Shown one piece after another: positions 1 through 9,184 of a stretch of DNA of 64,000 bases. The position numbers and the translations under genes are program-made. The notes below the pieces were generated by a model, which was not told the DNA's origin, ran no database searches, and saw only the letters and a program-made list of their open reading frames with translations. Positions within the stretch are counted from its first letter, which is position 1; every line of letters starts with the position of its first letter. Where the stretch lies: the NCBI RefSeq assembly GCF_947507565.1, contig NC_089185.1, positions 1,426,001-1,490,000 of the forward strand. Direction: 5' to 3'. This DNA comes from Oscarella lobularis. Its lineage: Eukaryota; Porifera; Homoscleromorpha; Homosclerophorida; Oscarellidae.

Positions 1-758
1 TGGAAGCAGAAGAAACGGCGTTGAACTGAGACTCCAAACTTCGTCTAGATCCAGCGACCCGACGTCTGAGTCTCTTTCTCCTGTATCTCTCCGTTCCTGC
101 CGGAAGAGTCTTGGACAGTTCGAGTGACCTCAGCCTGAGCTGATCGGCAGCCGCTTCAGGCGAATGAGTTCGAGAAGCGACCCCCCTAATAATACCCAAT
201 CCGTCAAGAGACGGACTACTCCGAAGAGGTCGAGTAGGCCAATTCGGACTCGAGGATTGCGCCGGCGGCAATCTGATAATTTCGGTTGAAGAGGATGACA
301 GTGCGGATTGAGGTCTCTGCTCTGACGAATCACGCCCTGATCTGGGAGTGCCTTCAAGAGCATCGTCACGGCAGGAGTCGTTTTGTTCGTCTTCCATTCG
401 AAGAGACGATACCAGCCCTGTGGCGACGGCTTCGTGATCGGATCTTTCGTTCTTGGGATTGCTGTCCACCAATACGTGCCCGTGCGGAGCCGTTTCGGCG
501 TACGGAGGCGGTAAGAGCAGCTCGGCATTCGAATAGGACGTGAACACTGTACGAGAATCGCGGAACTAAGAGATATAGACCCAACGCCCTGTGTGGTCTT
601 ACTTTCGTACGGCGGTAGACCAAAATTGAGAGTTGTTTCCGGCTGTGACGGCAACATGTGCATGCGATGGATGGCTTGAGATTGAAGCCGAGATGGGCTG
701 CAGCCCATTGCGTCGTTCTGAAGACTTCTACTATGCTGTTATGACTCCAAAATAACAC
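1..758 (-). CDS. 3' part of an unknown gene with a PPPY motif (partial)
   Basis: I do not recognise this gene. One minus-strand frame is open from about 572 down to the window edge (about 190 residues). It is rich in Ser, Pro, Arg and Glu, has no predicted fold I can name, and holds the motif LLLPPPYAE, a PPxY ligand for WW domains. An acceptor at 573-579 (ctcttag on the coding strand) and a donor GTAAG just upstream define a 37-base intron. It joins the frame to an upstream stretch ending LVYRRTK, which could be the membrane-proximal tail of a surface protein. The upstream limit is unclear, and 758 is only the end of the open frame. A longer frame without introns at 130-708 also exists, but it does not use the splice signals and has poorer composition. 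Confidence 0.45.
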
Positions 759-779
759 GAATCACGTGCACTCTCTGAC

Positions 780-1040
780 GACATGGATGGATGGATGGAT
801 AAATAGCGAGATCATCAATATAAATATTGGGGACTGCTCCCAAGACTGATGGCAATCTGATGATCTATAACGTGCGATATTTGCTAAAACTAGCATCTAC
901 ATTAGCTATAATCCTGACTGATAATATAGATTTCGTTCTAAAAACTGAGGATAGTACGTAGTCATAATTTGCGAAGTCGTTCTCACAACGAAGTAACGAG
1001 TCATTGCAGTTATTTAAATACACAGTGCTGCATCAGATTG
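780..1040. other. Intergenic stretch with a short GATG microsatellite
   Basis: A run of about four GATG units lies at 783-800. The rest is AT-rich sequence without a convincing reading frame, and serves as 3' flank of the first transporter gene. Confidence 0.5.
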
Positions 1041-2776
1041 CTACAGGGTGCCTTCAATAGGCGTCAACTTTGCCTCTTTGTCTTTGCGCTTTTCTTCTAC
1101 TTGAATCAGGCAACGGTCCAAAGACATCAATAGAGAGACACATATAGACAGAATGCCAGACAGAACAAATGCAGCATTGTACGACCCGGTGGCGTCAAAA
1201 ATCCAACCTAATAAAAAATAGAATCATAAATAACATGTTAACAATTGTTCGTACCAGCGGCTGGTCCTCCAAACGTCCCAAAGATAGAACTGGTAAAGCT
1301 CAGAATACTGAAAGCGTTAACAGCTTCGTCGACTCCAACAAAATCACTGGGAAACACGTTCATGATTGCCAAATAGCCCATATTTATTCCAAACAGAATC
1401 ATGAATCCAACGAGATCGGCGTAGGTTCGATACAGAGGAAAAAACACGTTCCCAATTCCGCCAATGAGAATGAAAAGCTGCAGAAGCGGCAGACGATATT
1501 GCAGATGATCGCTGACATAACCAACAGCGATAGACACGACAACAGAAGCCGCAGACGCGTACGTCAAAAGGAAACTACTGTCGTACTTGCTAATACCGAG
1601 AACGCATTCAGAGTGCCGATACTAAGACAAAGAACCAGTGAACAAAACAAGTCTTTATCTACATATGTATCTCTCTACTTACGATGTGAAAGACAACGAC
1701 GTAGAGAGAGAAAAAGTGAAGTCCTATCAGCCACACCCACAAAGCAAAACGCGGATGACGTTGGGTTTTCCAAGCGCCAATGACGATCTCTTTGACAGTT
1801 TTGTTTCCTTCCGTCGTCTCGGAAACGTATCGCGGTCGATACAGAAACGATGCCGGAATTGACAAGCAACTGATGCCGCCGGCAAAATAACAGGCTCGTC
1901 TCCAGCCATATTTACTCTCAATGACTCCCATGCCGGCTGACATGGCCATAGTGCCTATGCTGCCTCCCACTTGAGTGATGCAGACGGCGAGCGTCTTTCG
2001 CTTATGGAAATACGTGGGGACGATGCCGACGCCCGGCGAATGAATCATTGATCCGCCCACGCCGGCGACGATGCCGTACGTCAAAAAGGCCTGCCACATT
2101 TCATTGGTCAAACTGGTTAGAATGATTCCTGTTGAGAATATGATGCTACCCGTCAAAACAACGGGACGAACGCCCCAGCGTTTTGATAGCGCAGCGGCAA
2201 AGGGACCGAGGGAAAAAATCAACAGCGTTGCCGTGTTTCCAATCCACGCTACAAAGGAAGGTAAAAAATTACATTTCAACAATTTATTAAAGTTTCAGTA
2301 GCTAAAGATGCTAAATGATAACATTGTCATCATCATCATCATCAGATATCTGACTCTGCTATAATTTTTTGTGCGAGGCGAGATAAATTGACGTCATAAA
2401 AGTAGGTAGTGACGTCAGATTTCCGACCTGTTTGGCCACTGACAGAGCGTGTCCCATTCGTCGAATCCGAAGTAGAAGCGCATGAGTCGGACGATTCGTT
2501 TTGGCCGCTGTAGAGAACAGTGAGTGGCACGTAGATCACACCGAACGAGCCGATAACGCCGTAGAGCATGAAGGAGAGAACGAACGAGGCGGCGACGATT
2601 ACCCACGACCAGCCCTCGTCGATCGCTTTCGTTGGCTCGAGAAGCGATCGGATCGAGTTGCTGCGACCATAGCTTCGCGGTGCAGGCGACGTCGCGATCG
2701 TCCGCTCGTCGCTGTCGTCGCCTTGGAGCGAGAGACGAGGAGGTTCGCAAATCGAATCGTTGGCCAAAACGTCCAT
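1041..2776 (-). CDS. Monocarboxylate-transporter-like MFS protein, tandem copy A
   Basis: Predicted 12-helix major facilitator of the SLC16 (monocarboxylate transporter) type in the plasma membrane; the substrate cannot be told from sequence. Four exons: 2428-2776, 1683-2248, 1255-1621 and 1041-1207, all with GT-AG borders, giving roughly 480 residues. After a hydrophilic N-terminus comes EGWSWVIVAASFVLSFM, matching the conserved first helix of SLC16 (DGGWGWVV). Exon 2 has the loop KRWGVRPVV and the motif YFHKRKTLAVCITQVGGS, matching the SLC16 'YF.KRR.LA.G.A..G' stretch. Exon 3 carries helices of the second half, and exon 4 the last helix plus a charged tail. It is the first of three close paralogues in the same orientation (copies at 2955 and 9185). 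Exons are strongly alike and introns much less so. Confidence 0.85.
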
Positions 2777-2954
2777 TCGAACGCACAGACTTTCGGACTG
2801 AAGGAAGCCAAATGACGTACATACATTATGCCAGAGGATGTTGGTCTACGAGTTGCCACGTGACCACTTTATTCGCTAAAAAAAGATTTAGACATCTGTA
2901 CGGCATACGGGTCACTGCTTTCACACGCTGCTTTCATGCTGTGCAACTGAACGC

Positions 2955-4611
2955 CTAGACTTTTCAACTGGATCATCTGCCTTTTTGGTAGTAGGCTTTG
3001 CTTCGTTGCGACGTTTCTCAACTCGAATCAGCCAAAGATCCAAAGACATCATCAGAGAGACACATATAGACAGAATACCACTCAGAACAAAAGCAACATC
3101 ATATGACCCAGTAGCATCAAAAATCCAACCTAATAAAACTCAAATAAATAATGTAGAAAAATCATGAACTACTATAGTAGTACCCGCAGCTGTCCCCCCA
3201 AGCGCCCCAAATATGGAACTGGTAAAACTCAAAATGCTAAATGCGTTGACAGCCTCGTCAATCCCAACAAATTCGCTAGGAAAGATGGTCATAAGTGCCA
3301 AATAGCTGTAATTGATTCCAAACAATATCATGAATCCAATAAGATCCGCATATGTTCGATACAGAGGAAAAAATACGTTTGCAATGCCGCCTGTGAAAAT
3401 GAGGAACTGCAGAAGCGGCAGACGATATTGGAGACGATCACCAATATAGCCGGCAACAATGGAAACGACAATAGAAACCGCAGACGCGTACGTCAAAAGG
3501 AAACTACTCTTGTACTTACTAATACCAAGAACGCATTCAGAGTGCCGATACTAAAAACGAGAGTCAATGAACAAGGAAAATCTGTTTTTTTTTCACTTAC
3601 GATGTGAACGAGGACGACGTAAAGGGAGAAAAAATGAAGTCCTATCAACCACACCCACACGGCAAAACGCGGATGGCGTTGCGTTTTCCAAGCTCCAACG
3701 ACAATTTCCTTGACTGAAGGCGTTCTTCTGCTTTCCGTCTCGGAAATGTGCTGCGGTCGATACAGGAGTGACGCCAGAATAATCGAGCAACTGACGCCAC
3801 CGGCAAAAAAGCAGGCTCGTCTCCAGCCATATTCAGCCCCAATAGCTCCCATGGCGGGTGTGATGGCCATGATGCCGACGCTACCTCCCACTTGAGTGAT
3901 GCAGACGGCCAGAGTTCTGCGCTTGTCGAAATACGCGGGAACGATGCCGACGCCGGGCGAATGGATCATCGATCCGCCCACGCCGCCGAGAATGCCGTAC
4001 GTCAAAAAGGCTTGCCACATTTCGTTGGTCAAGCCAGTTAGAATGATTCCTGTTGAGAAGAGGATGCTACCCGTGAAGACAACGGGACGAACGCCCCAGC
4101 GTTTTGATAGTGCGGCCGAAAAGGGGCCGAGGGAAAAGATTAATAGCGACATCGTGTTTCCAATCCACGCTAAATCGAAAATATTATTATTATTTTATGC
4201 AAGCTAAACGAGACGTCACAAGTAAGGTGATGACGTCAAATTAATTTGAATTGCCCAACCTGTCTGGCCACTGACAGAGCCTGTCGCGTTTGGGGTCGCA
4301 TTAGCAGAGCACGAATCAGACGATTCGTTTTGGCCACTGTAGAGAACAGTGAGTGGGATGTAAATCACACCAAACGAGGCGAGAACGCCGTAGAGCACGA
4401 AGGAGAGAATGAACGATGCGACGACGATTACCCACGACCAGCCCTTGTCAATCGCTTTCGTCGGCTCGAGAATTGAGCTGTGGCAACACGACGCTCGGCG
4501 TCGAGGTCCTGACGTCAGCTGACGTTCATTGCTGGCTATTTCGAACGAGAGACGACGTTTGCCTTCGTCGCGATTCAAATCGGAATCGCTGGCGAGAACT
4601 TTGTGATTCAT
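2955..4611 (-). CDS. Monocarboxylate-transporter-like MFS protein, tandem copy B
   Basis: Second SLC16-like paralogue, with the same four-exon structure as copy A and the same landmarks: KGWSWVIVVASFILSFV in helix 1, KRWGVRPVVFTGS, YFDKRRTLAVCITQVGGS and the TGSYDVAFVLSG last helix. I chose the ATG at 4609-4611 (MNHKVLASD...); upstream in-frame codons begin only with GTG. The N-terminal cytoplasmic segment differs completely from copies A and C, while the membrane part is highly conserved. This suggests that the ends diverge fast or were replaced. The 5' flank is abruptly replaced by a GC-rich repeat and then by the inserted 4 kb unit at about 4903, so its upstream control region may have been altered. 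Confidence 0.85.
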
Positions 4612-4617
4612 TCTACG

Positions 4618-4733
4618 CGCTGTTGCTTTTATCGCCACCTGACGCGCGGGAAACTAAAACGTCGAATGACGCAGAAGAGGGCTGGGGGGAGACCTAGATT
4701 GGGGGGCTGTTGCTTTTATCGCCGCCACCTGAC
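4618..4733. repeat. Short direct duplication beside the transporter 5' end
   Basis: A segment of about 28 bases reading tgttgcttttatcgcc followed by acctgacgcg occurs at 4620-4648 and again, with a 3-base insertion, at 4707-4735. It lies between the start of transporter copy B and the inserted unit, and looks like local duplication left by the rearrangement. Confidence 0.6.
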
Positions 4734-4751
4734 GCGGAACAGGGGGGAGAC

Positions 4752-4880
4752 CTCGCGTAGCCCCCGCGTAGCCCCCGCGTAGCCCGCGTGTAGCCAGGCC
4801 CCCGATGTAGGTATCCGGGAAACCAGGGAAAAGGGCGTACGCGAGGGGGCACGCGAGGGTGGCGAGGGTCTGGCGAGGGT
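4752..4880. repeat. GC-rich tandem repeats at the left junction of the inserted unit
   Basis: Three to four degenerate 10-11 base units of the type cgcgtagcccc are followed by gcgagggt-type units up to about 4882. No convincing coding frame is seen. They sit between the transporter 5' flank and the first base that matches the duplicate unit. Confidence 0.6.
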
Positions 4881-4902
4881 AGGGGAGACATGTAGATATA
4901 TG

Positions 4903-5080
4903 AGAGAGCAGCGTTGACCGTATCGTGTCAAACATGGTCGATCTTCGTCGCCAGGACCCGGGTATTCCGTGTCTGCATGCCGAGCGCCATCAAGAAGTTC
5001 TCCGTCCACTATTCTTCTCCCACGTACGCGCGCCCAGATTAATTCAGCTTGTTCCCAACGAATTGTATCGCGCGCGCGCG
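4903..5080 (-). pseudogene. Stub of the PEX5 3' end (copy 1)
   Basis: The sequence from the 'cgtatcgtgtcaaacatggtc' region through 'gcgcgcccagattaattcag' aligns by eye with the C-terminal coding end of PEX5 at 50370-50520, with scattered differences. It is not linked to any PEX5 body here. This stub keeps about 50 bases more of PEX5-like sequence than the matching stub at 45165-45375, so it was not copied from that stub in its present form. Confidence 0.6.
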
Positions 5081-5364
5081 TTTATCTAGCTTATATAAGG
5101 TAATAGCCACCGTTTCGGCTTTGACCTTTTGTGGACGGCTGCCATTTGATATAAGCATATAATTAGGTACCCAATAATCACTAACAGTCTGCAGTTTCTT
5201 CCCGTTCCAACAACAGTGTCAGCAGCTTCGTCTCCCGCTCAGCAAGAAGAGGCGACATTCATCAATGCATGCTCCTTTTCAAAACATGCATGTCTATATT
5301 TCAAGGAGCGTAACCAGTTAGATTTTTAAGCGTCTACAAGATGTATCTAAATCTAAGAAGGAGT

Positions 5365-7782
5365 TCAACAATAAACGACTAAGTACTCTTTCACGGGCAA
5401 GCTATGATAAAAGGATGTTTTCCACTCCTTGGCGGAAGATGACGGAACAATGTACACTAACTTCACAGTCTCGACACCAAAAATTCTCTGAACGACGTTA
5501 ACTATTCTTGACATGGCGATTTTGTTCGTTGAGTGGCGTTTGCTAATGGTTACCTGAAACAGCGTATCGGGAAGAAGCATGGAATCAATACCTAAAAAGT
5601 TGCGTATCAGACCGTTCTTATAGGGCAAGGAGGGAAAAATTACTACGGTACCTGGAAAGTTGCGCATAGCCGGCTTCAAGTAAACTTTCTCTGTTTTGCC
5701 ACTCATCTTCGCTCTTTCCAATGCAGCTTCGAGTACTCGCATCTCCGCGTTGAGACAAGCTTCTGCGCTGGCGTCGTTCTTCAGGTCCTTCCGGCTCTTT
5801 TTGCTCTCAGACTGCTGCTTCTGAGCCAAAAGTTCGTCAAGAATTCTGGCGATTTCTGCTTCAGCAATCACTGGTCTAGGAATCTCTTGAGTGCAAGTGA
5901 CAGAGAGGTCAAGGAGAGCGGTTTCTGAGCCGGTAGGTGAGCCTATTAGCAGAAACGAACCGCTGATAAAACACACGCTGTTATGTGACGTTCCGGAATA
6001 TACCTTTCTGCAAACAATTTCTTTCGGAATTCGTTGACGTTGTTGATTGCGTCTCCGATGAAGTCGATACAGTTTCGTTCGATGAGGCCGTTGTATCCAA
6101 TGAGTTTCTTGAGGACGACGTTGACCCCTTTTCAAGTAATTTAGCAGTGGCTAAAACAGCAACTAACATTAGTACAAACGCAAAGACAAATTTGTCTGTT
6201 GGCTTTCCTACAAAAACAAGATACACCGTAATCAAGGAAACCTTATTGTTAAGTGGCAAGAATTTTAACAAACTATCCTTAATTCATAGTTACTTTGCAG
6301 TAGTTATGAACACAACTATCCGTTGGGACATCGGATGCGCTCAATCAGCAGATTAATTAATTAAGCTAAGTTACTTAACATTTGCGCTAGCAATCTTCTT
6401 CTTTTCACTTTTAACTGTAGCGTTACCTTTAGTAAGGAGTCCTTCCATAATATGATAATGAACAAATTTCTCGTAGAATTCGCCCACTATTTTTCGTGTT
6501 GTTGATGCTTCGTCGACACTCTGTATTACAAAGTCGCACGTGCAATCTAATTCAAATTTTTTTTAAAAAACTTACCTTTAAGAGCTTTTTTACTTTTTCC
6601 GGCCCACTCTTGCTCTTTTCTTTAACGTATCTGGATTCTATGGTTCTCGTGGCCCATCGAAATTCATACGGGCCGCAAGTTTTGTCGGTGTGAAAGGCAT
6701 GAATCAGCTCATGCGGAGCTGCTCTCAGCATCATGCTGTCGACGGGAAGGCTGATGTAGTCGAACAGCTGATCTATCAGAGGAATGCTACGTTTGATAGC
6801 GGCTGCTATCCTCTTCTTCGTGTCGCAATAGCCCTTCGTGTCTAAAAGGAGCCTCGGTAGACCGCCTATTTCTTCATATTCCTGTAAAACGTCGACTTTG
6901 AGGGAGCAAGCTTTTTTCATTTGCTCAAGTTCTTCAGTTTCCCATGCCGACATTAACCGGCTTGAAATTCTGCTTCCTAGTTGCCTTTCAAGAATGGTAT
7001 ACGACATGCCAGGAGATGAGCAAAATACGATGCAATCAAATCCTGTCGAATTTGAATCACGTTCGGTACAGTACTTCATTTACGCTACAGTAATCAAACC
7101 TGAAAATTCAATTGCGGGAATAGATCGTGACGTGTTGTCGAATAATAGAACGGTCTTTCGCCTGTCTATTTTTTCCTTCAAAAGGTCAAACGTCTTGAAA
7201 AATCTGTGCAATCGGCTATATTAATTATTGAAATCAAATCGGAGTCTAAATACCTTAATTGCTCGCCCTCTTGATCTTGAAAGTTAACGTAAACCATGAG
7301 CTCTTTCATGGGATTACAGTATGCAAAATTCTTTTTTTCACGGATCAGCCACAAAATCTCGTATAGAAAAAAGACCGATTTCCCGATGCCTGGATTTCCT
7401 TTTATGATCATCCCAATCGTATCCTTGCTCGCCGATGATCTGATTTCTTTTATAATTTGATGAAAAAGCTTGAAATCTTCTCTGACGAAGATCACGGGAG
7501 GCTGGATGTCAAAAAGACCGTGCGTTTCAAATGTAGGACGAGTGACCACGTTTGTATCAAACAAAGCGTTCTCAAAAAAGGCTTTAAATCGTTTCTCGTT
7601 AGTTCGAGACTCACCTGCAGAGTCAAAACAACGTGCCACGTGAATAATAACAACAGAGAAACGATCTTACGCGGGCGAGTGTGACCATTTCTCTCTTCTA
7701 TCAATAATTTGATGTCAGACTCCAACAGGTCAAAACGCCTGTCGATGTGGCGCAAAATTGCCTGCGACTGTGACGCGCCCAT
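5365..7782 (-). CDS. Crinkler/RHS-type P-loop NTPase with nuclease-like C-terminal domain, copy 1
   Basis: Multi-exon minus-strand gene that looks whole; some middle exon joins are uncertain. It starts at 7782 with MGASQSQ, which fits an N-myristoylation consensus. The P-loop NTPase has GNPGIGKS (Walker A), a Walker-B-like VLLFDN, the strand FDCIVFCSSPG, and GGLPRLLLD, the GGxPR-type motif usual in Crinkler (CRN) and trypanosome RHS NTPases. A later exon, IVGEFYEKFVHYHIMEGLL, fits the segment before the nuclease-like domain. The C-terminus, LPDTLFQVTISKRHSTNK then KLVYIVPSS, resembles the restriction-endonuclease-like end of CRN/RHS proteins. Such families are described as eukaryotic effectors or conflict proteins derived from transposons; the function here is inferred. 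The near-identical paralogue is at 45662-48091. Confidence 0.65.
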
Positions 7783-8433
7783 CTTTTAAGATCTGCAAGG
7801 AATAGACCGCAAGTTACGCAAGAAGAGAGCTCCGTCTGTGATGTAGCTCTACTGTTTATATAGCGGTAGCAAGAGCGCACGTTAGTGTGTGGCAAAAACA
7901 TAACACAAAACAGCACTCGTAATGCATGGCCTACCCACCGATACCTTCGCTCAAGCGAAACTAAAGCAAATATGATAATTTTACTAAAAGGGTAGTTCAG
8001 TAACTGTATGAAACGCGGTCGGGCAAAGAACCGAAAATCGGGGCACTAGCTAGTAGTCTATTTAGCGGTGAACTTAGCCGGACGCTATAAAAGCGACCCG
8101 GATAACGTGCGGCGATGACGTAACTCGCAAGAGTGGGGCGAAAAAGCCTGATTGATCGACCGCTCGAATGTTTCAACAACGTCTGGAGTCGAGCCGGCGC
8201 GTCGGAAACCGCGTCGGGGCCGCGCATGGGAAAGTGGTTACAGCCTACGGTCTCTCAACTATGCGTAGACCGTCGACTCGGACTCGTCACGGTCCTTTTC
8301 GTACGAAATTCGGAACTACATTCGGAACTACACTGTACCGAACAGGGCTTTCTCGCCAAACGTCATAAATTGCGAGACGACGGGGCGAAAGAGTGGGTCT
8401 CACTCCAACGTCGACGGTAGAAAAGCCACTTAC

Positions 8434-8510
8434 CCGCTAAACAGTCGAGCGACGAGAGGAGCGAAGAGAAAAACAGTCGAGCGACGGAGAGGAGCGAAGA
8501 ACAGCTGCGA
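8434..8510. repeat. Two tandem 33-base units
   Basis: The unit beginning acagtcgagcgacg and running through gaggagcgaaga is present twice in tandem with small differences. The same pair is found in the second unit copy at about 49030-49100. It lies upstream of the Crinkler-type gene on its strand. Confidence 0.6.
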
Positions 8511-8699
8511 AGAGCACGAAAGCTTGTTCGGGCTTGTATAGGTGACGTCACGCACGTGCAGCCAGAGCCGTTAGCCTATCAGCATCCAGCAGGTGGAAGA
8601 GCGCATGAAACCCGGATTGTACAGCACGGGCAAGCCCATTTTGGCAAGCGCCGCGATTGTTCTGTCGCTGTCATAATGTTGTTTTAGGGGAAATACAAA

Positions 8700-8880
8700 G
8701 ACTGGATTGTCGAGAACTTGGATTTCGATCAGGTGACTGAAATCGCTATTCATGACGTCGCGTTTGCAATTTTTATGATAGGGAGTCACTTTATCGGTTT
8801 TTGAAGCAAATATTCAATTTGTGGGAGGCCTGTGGAAGGAGGACGGATGGTACTTTTCTATGTCCATGTTGTGAAGAGGG
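8700..8880 (+). pseudogene. Fragment of the mannosidase I gene (copy 1)
   Basis: The sequence matches 43440-43560 of the mannosidase gene: the end of the exon coding ENLNFEQ, its intron, and the start of the next exon (ctttatcggtttttgaagc). It then follows the decayed copy at 49305-49460. It has no coding value here and marks where the duplicated unit came from. Confidence 0.65.
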
Positions 8881-9184
8881 ACGCGGAAGAGGGGGAAGAG
8901 GGGGAAGACCTATGTAGATTGCGCGGGGGAGAGAAGATACTGTCACGTGATCTTTTATGCTTTACATCGAGAAATATTGATGATGTTGTACCAGCGGACG
9001 GTTAATTTCCCAACAGGAAGCTCGTGAGACCGCAAAGGGTCCCCCGCAGGTCCATTCTCGTCGATTTGCAGAAGAGACGAAGTTCGCTTTTGTTCCGATT
9101 CCGAGCTTTGGCTAGCTCCATTCGAACGCGTGGAAAAACTAGAGATTTGGTGTCATGTGACTGTATTTTTTATTTACCATCGAT
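8881..9184. other. Purine-rich junction and 3' flank of transporter copy C
   Basis: It begins with repeated gaagaggggg units, then about 250 bases with no open gene. Positions 9140-9184 resemble the flank just downstream of copy B (2870-2955). I see only weak resemblance to transporter 5' ends at 9040-9130. Confidence 0.4.

Larger units (their letters stand above)
4903..8880. mobile_element. Duplicated 4 kb unit, copy 1, with a Crinkler/RHS-type gene
   Basis: This stretch matches 45262-49462 over nearly its whole length, inserted between transporter copies B and C. Its left edge (4903-5080) is a fragment related to the 3' end of PEX5. Its right edge (about 8700-8880) is a fragment of the mannosidase I gene (end of one exon, an intron, start of the next). 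The core holds one minus-strand multi-exon gene. I find no terminal inverted repeats, no target-site duplication of fixed length and no transposase, so it is better described as a segmental duplication than as a classical transposon. Both edges carry GAAGAGGG-type sequence (about 4673 and 8874), a possible junction microhomology. Confidence 0.7.

Noticed and set aside
1169-1783. Plus-strand open frame of about 204 codons
   Set aside because: Antisense to transporter copy A exons; the composition is unnatural and the minus-strand exons are conserved in all three copies.
6140-6271. Possible transmembrane helix (FVFAFVLMLVAVLATA) in the Crinkler-type gene
   Set aside because: The hydrophobic stretch spans a short sequence with good donor and acceptor signals (a gttttag acceptor at about 6148), so it is most likely intron read-through.
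8133-8420. Small frame in both unit copies upstream of the Crinkler-type gene
   Set aside because: It is on the opposite strand, its frame is not kept well between copies (short indels), and it has no recognisable motif.
8571-8789. Minus-strand frame of 72 codons at the right end of unit copy 1
   Set aside because: It reads antisense through the mannosidase fragment and its intron.
4903-8880. Classical DNA transposon or LTR element
   Set aside because: No inverted or direct terminal repeats, no transposase, integrase or reverse transcriptase, and gene fragments inside the borders; a segmental duplication explains it better.
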